From Candidatus Onthomorpha intestinigallinarum (lineage in GTDB: Bacteria; Bacteroidota; Bacteroidia; Bacteroidales; P3), in contig DXGG01000151.1 in assembly GCA_019114015.1 (NCBI GenBank), positions 1 to 9,543 of the forward strand: a stretch of DNA of 9,543 nucleotides, given 5' to 3'. The position numbers and the translations under genes are program-made. Shown one piece after another: positions 7,301 through 9,543 of this stretch (the first letter of the stretch is position 1; the number at the start of each line of letters is the position of its first letter). Under the pieces are notes generated by a model. That model worked only from the letters and a program-made list of their open reading frames with translations. It made no database searches and was not told the origin of the DNA.

Positions 7301-8848
7301 CTATTTCTGAGTTAATTGAATGAAAGGAACAAGTATCTCTTCCATCGATATGCCCCCATGTTGAAAAGTATTCATATAGTACTGCACATAGTAGTTGTAG
7401 TTGTTCGGATAGGCAAAAAAGTCATTTGCCCTCGCAAAGATAAAAGGAGACAGAATGGAAAGCCGCGGCAAAAATATATCTTCCGGATTCTTAACGTCAA
7501 ATACATCTTTAGGATTGTAATCCAACAGTCTCCCCACTTTGTAACGAAGATTGACGGATGCTTCCTTTGTAGCCTTTATTTTCACCGGTCTGCTTACCCT
7601 TACCGAACCATGATCGGTAGTGATGAAAACATTGGCTTGTTTGTTACTCAAGTATTTCAGAACTTCAAAAAGAGGAGAATGAACGAACCAAGTGCGAGTA
7701 ACGCTCCTGTAAGCGTTTTCATCCTCCGCCAGTTCCCTTACCAAATCCGACTCGGTACGGGCATGCGAAAGCATGTCTATGAAATTGTAGACTATAACAT
7801 TCAACTTATTCTGCATAAGATTCGGAAGATTGTCTATCATTCTCTTTCCATAGGTGGCATTAAGCACTTTGTGATACGTTGTCTTTATGTCAAATCTGTA
7901 ACGCAACAAAAGTTTTTGCAACAATATATGCTCGTTCTGGTTTTTATTGCCTTCCTCCGTTTCGTCTATCCACAAATCGGGATAAACCTTCTTTATCTCA
8001 CTCGGCATCAGGCCTGCAAACAATGCATTTCTTGCATACTGGGTCGTAGTCGGTATTATGCTGTAATAGACATCCTCCTTTTCCACCCTCAAATACTCTT
8101 CTATTATGGGCTGAAGGGCTTTCCATTGATCAAACCTGAAATTGTCTATCACTATAAGAAACGTAGGTTTGTCATCCTTAAGAAAAGGAAACAGTTTTCT
8201 CTGAAGCAACTGATGTGAGAACAAAGGGGAAGAATCATCTTTGCCACTTATCCAATTGCGATAGTTGTTCTCATAATACTTCGAAAACTGTACATTGGCC
8301 TCATCTTTCTGTTGCTTGAGTATTTCAAATATGCTCACATCGTCAGACTCGGACAGTTCCAATTCCCAACGAACCAAATCCTTGTAAAGCTGAATCCAGT
8401 CATCCCCGTTCAAACGGTCCATCAGTCTCATTCCTATCTGCCGGAACTCCTGCTGATAACCCATTGTGGATTTTTCGCTGACCAACCGTTTGGTATCAAG
8501 ATGTTTCTTCAATACAAGCAATATCTGGTTCGGATTCACTGGCTTAATCAGATAGTCCGATATCTTGGAGCCTATGGCCTGTTCCATGATATGCTCTTCC
8601 TCGCTTTTGGTTATCATTATTATCGGAAGCGCAGGATACTTACCCTTGACAATGTCCAACACCTCCAAACCGGTAAGTCCGGGCATGTTTTCATCCAAAA
8701 ACATCACATCCACATTCTGCGATTGCAAGACATCAAGAGCCTCATTTCCATCTACTGCGGAAATGACTTCATATCCCTTGGCATTCAGAAACAATATGTA
8801 AGGCTTCAACAAGTCTATCTCGTCATCAACCCAAAGAATCTTAACCAT
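7301..8848 (-). CDS. porX: PorX-type response regulator with PglZ/alkaline-phosphatase-superfamily output domain
   Basis: The first 120 residues form a CheY-like receiver: acidic pair D8/D9, phosphoacceptor D52 in FLDENMPG, T80 and K102 (IKP). A helical linker spans about 125-215. The C-terminal PglZ/alkaline-phosphatase-superfamily domain shows metal-site candidates in VIDNFRFDQW (233-242), PTTTQYARN (266-274, with the likely catalytic Thr), NFIDMLSH (355-362), TTDHGS (410-415) and FQHGG (495-499). In Porphyromonas gingivalis PorX pairs with the kinase PorY and the sigma factor SigP to control type IX secretion genes, and the output domain is a phosphodiesterase acting on oligonucleotides. 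There is no DNA-binding domain. The 515-residue length fits the family. tsaE follows by 9 bases and a DoxX-like gene precedes it by 78. Related proteins may occur in species lacking type IX secretion, so that link is an inference here. Confidence 0.93.
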   Translation of the reverse strand: MVKILWVDDEIDLLKPYILFLNAKGYEVISAVDGNEALDVLQSQNVDVMFLDENMPGLTGLEVLDIVKGKYPALPIIMITKSEEEHIMEQAIGSKISDYLIKPVNPNQILLVLKKHLDTKRLVSEKSTMGYQQEFRQIGMRLMDRLNGDDWIQLYKDLVRWELELSESDDVSIFEILKQQKDEANVQFSKYYENNYRNWISGKDDSSPLFSHQLLQRKLFPFLKDDKPTFLIVIDNFRFDQWKALQPIIEEYLRVEKEDVYYSIIPTTTQYARNALFAGLMPSEIKKVYPDLWIDETEEGNKNQNEHILLQKLLLRYRFDIKTTYHKVLNATYGKRMIDNLPNLMQNKLNVIVYNFIDMLSHARTESDLVRELAEDENAYRSVTRTWFVHSPLFEVLKYLSNKQANVFITTDHGSVRVSRPVKIKATKEASVNLRYKVGRLLDYNPKDVFDVKNPEDIFLPRLSILSPFIFARANDFFAYPNNYNYYVQYYMNTFQHGGISMEEILVPFIQLTQK

Positions 8849-8853
8849 AGCAC

Positions 8854-8861
8854 CAAACTTA
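8854..8861 (-). promoter_or_regulatory. Possible -7 box just before porX
   Basis: TAAGTTTG on the minus strand (8861-8854) matches TAnnTTTG exactly, but it ends only 5 bases before the porX ATG. Transcription from it would give an almost leaderless message. No good TTTG lies 17-23 bases upstream; the nearest candidate is GTTA at 22. The 78-base gap 8849-8926 holds no other signal that I see, and no terminator hairpin follows the DoxX-like gene, so porX may simply be read from upstream. Confidence 0.25.
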
Positions 8862-8926
8862 AATTACACAATCCGTTAAGTGCTAACGTTCAACCAAAGA
8901 AAAATGTTATCAAGAAAAACAGAAAT

Positions 8927-9543
8927 TTATTTCAAAAAGTCCACTATATCTGCTTCGTTCAGGTTGGTCGATTTGTACAGTTCGACTATTCCACCGTTGT
9001 CCAGCAACACGACAACAGGTTGCTTGCCTTTGGTAGCAGATAAAAACATAGGTGCAGGAACAATGCATGTCGTCATATCTTTACCCACTTCAGTCCTTTT
9101 GTAAAACGCATCAACCATCTTGTCGTTCCCCCAAAAGACATTGACAAAACAAGCCTTATCCAACGAATGCCTGTTTATCATAACATTCAGCTTTATTGCC
9201 GTACGCTGACAATGCTTGCATATCGGAGCATAAAGACAAAGCACCTTTTTCCCCTGCTTCACGTCCATACCCTCGGAAGAAAGATAATCGAGCAAATCGT
9301 TAAACTTCGCCTCGTCCAATTCCGCCTGTTTGCCATAAATGGCATGAACTATTACATCGGGAGGCCTTATGATAAAAGCGGAAGAAAGAGAAACAAGCGA
9401 AAAAATCAACACAAGCAATTTCGCCTTTTTTGTACGCCATCCCCCGTCAAAAAAAAGAAAAGGGGAAAGAGCCAACAAGACAAGGTTTTTTATTATGGTC
9501 TGATTGTCGGAAAGCAAGAGCACCGTTCCGAAACAATGACAGT
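8927..9543 (-). CDS. DoxX/MauE-like membrane protein with C-terminal thioredoxin-like domain, N-terminal part missing
   Basis: The frame is open through the window edge, so this is the last 204 residues of a longer protein. A GTG at 9523 is in frame but is not the start, because the residues before it, CHCFGT, form the CxCFG motif seen in MauE/DoxX-type membrane proteins. Two hydrophobic segments follow (visible residues about 18-31 and 41-58), the end of a multi-helix membrane domain. From about residue 95 the sequence turns soluble and thioredoxin-like: VLCLYAPICKHCQRTA with a CKHC active-site pair (108-111), then KQPVVVLLDNGGIV (about 173-186) with a likely cis-Pro. A role in thiol-disulfide exchange or electron transfer at the inner membrane is inferred. 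The stop is TAA at 8927-8929, and porX follows 78 bases later. Related Bacteroidota proteins are usually annotated only as DoxX family. Confidence 0.85.
   Translation of the reverse strand, partial: CHCFGTVLLLSDNQTIIKNLVLLALSPFLFFDGGWRTKKAKLLVLIFSLVSLSSAFIIRPPDVIVHAIYGKQAELDEAKFNDLLDYLSSEGMDVKQGKKVLCLYAPICKHCQRTAIKLNVMINRHSLDKACFVNVFWGNDKMVDAFYKRTEVGKDMTTCIVPAPMFLSATKGKQPVVVLLDNGGIVELYKSTNLNEADIVDFLK

Noticed and set aside
7762..7775. Hairpin CATGC-GAAA-GCATG
   Set aside because: It lies inside the porX coding sequence at a conserved catalytic-region segment, is short, and has no T tract; probably chance.
7316..8218. Plus-strand open frame of 300 codons
   Set aside because: It is fully antisense to the phosphatase domain of porX, its product is unlike any family I know, and no promoter or family motif supports it.

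Overview
The window reads as an ordinary chromosomal core region from a member of the Bacteroidota, most likely Bacteroidales. The main reasons are two perfect Bacteroidota-type -7 boxes (TATCTTTG) upstream of gene starts, the near absence of Shine-Dalgarno sequences, a PorX-type response regulator/phosphatase, and a GlsA/GlsB-type pair for acyl-amino-acid lipid synthesis. The genus cannot be read from this sequence. All ten genes I accept lie on the minus strand, so the window reads right to left in the direction of transcription. I see no insertion sequence, prophage, CRISPR array, tRNA or rRNA.

The right part (about 6869-9543) holds the 3' part of a DoxX/MauE-like membrane protein with a thioredoxin-like tail (open at the window edge). 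It is followed by porX, a CheY-like receiver joined to a PglZ/alkaline-phosphatase-superfamily domain and associated with control of type IX secretion. tsaE, a tRNA t6A modification ATPase, starts 9 bases after porX.

The centre (about 597-6866) looks like one long operon that starts at a TATCTTTG promoter just inside and after the end of tsaE. Its order is glsA (O-acyltransferase), glsB (N-acyltransferase), engB/yihA (ribosome-assembly GTPase), pfkA (6-phosphofructokinase), purH (last two steps of IMP synthesis) and mreB (rod-shape actin). The first four genes are spaced 9, 8 and 3 bases apart; purH follows after 34 and mreB after 73. A 13-bp GC-cored hairpin with a T-rich tail ends the unit right after mreB. 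The operon thus joins membrane lipid synthesis, ribosome assembly, glycolysis, purine synthesis and cell shape.

The left end (1-441) holds a separately promoted gene for an exported TPR protein, cut by the window edge. Its promoter is a clear TTTG-N17-TATCTTTG.

I did not find a novel defence or mobile system. The points most worth a second look are mreB ending its operon with no mreC or mreD behind it, the G/K hybrid substrate-selector residues of the phosphofructokinase, and the glsA/glsB pair sharing one transcript with growth genes.
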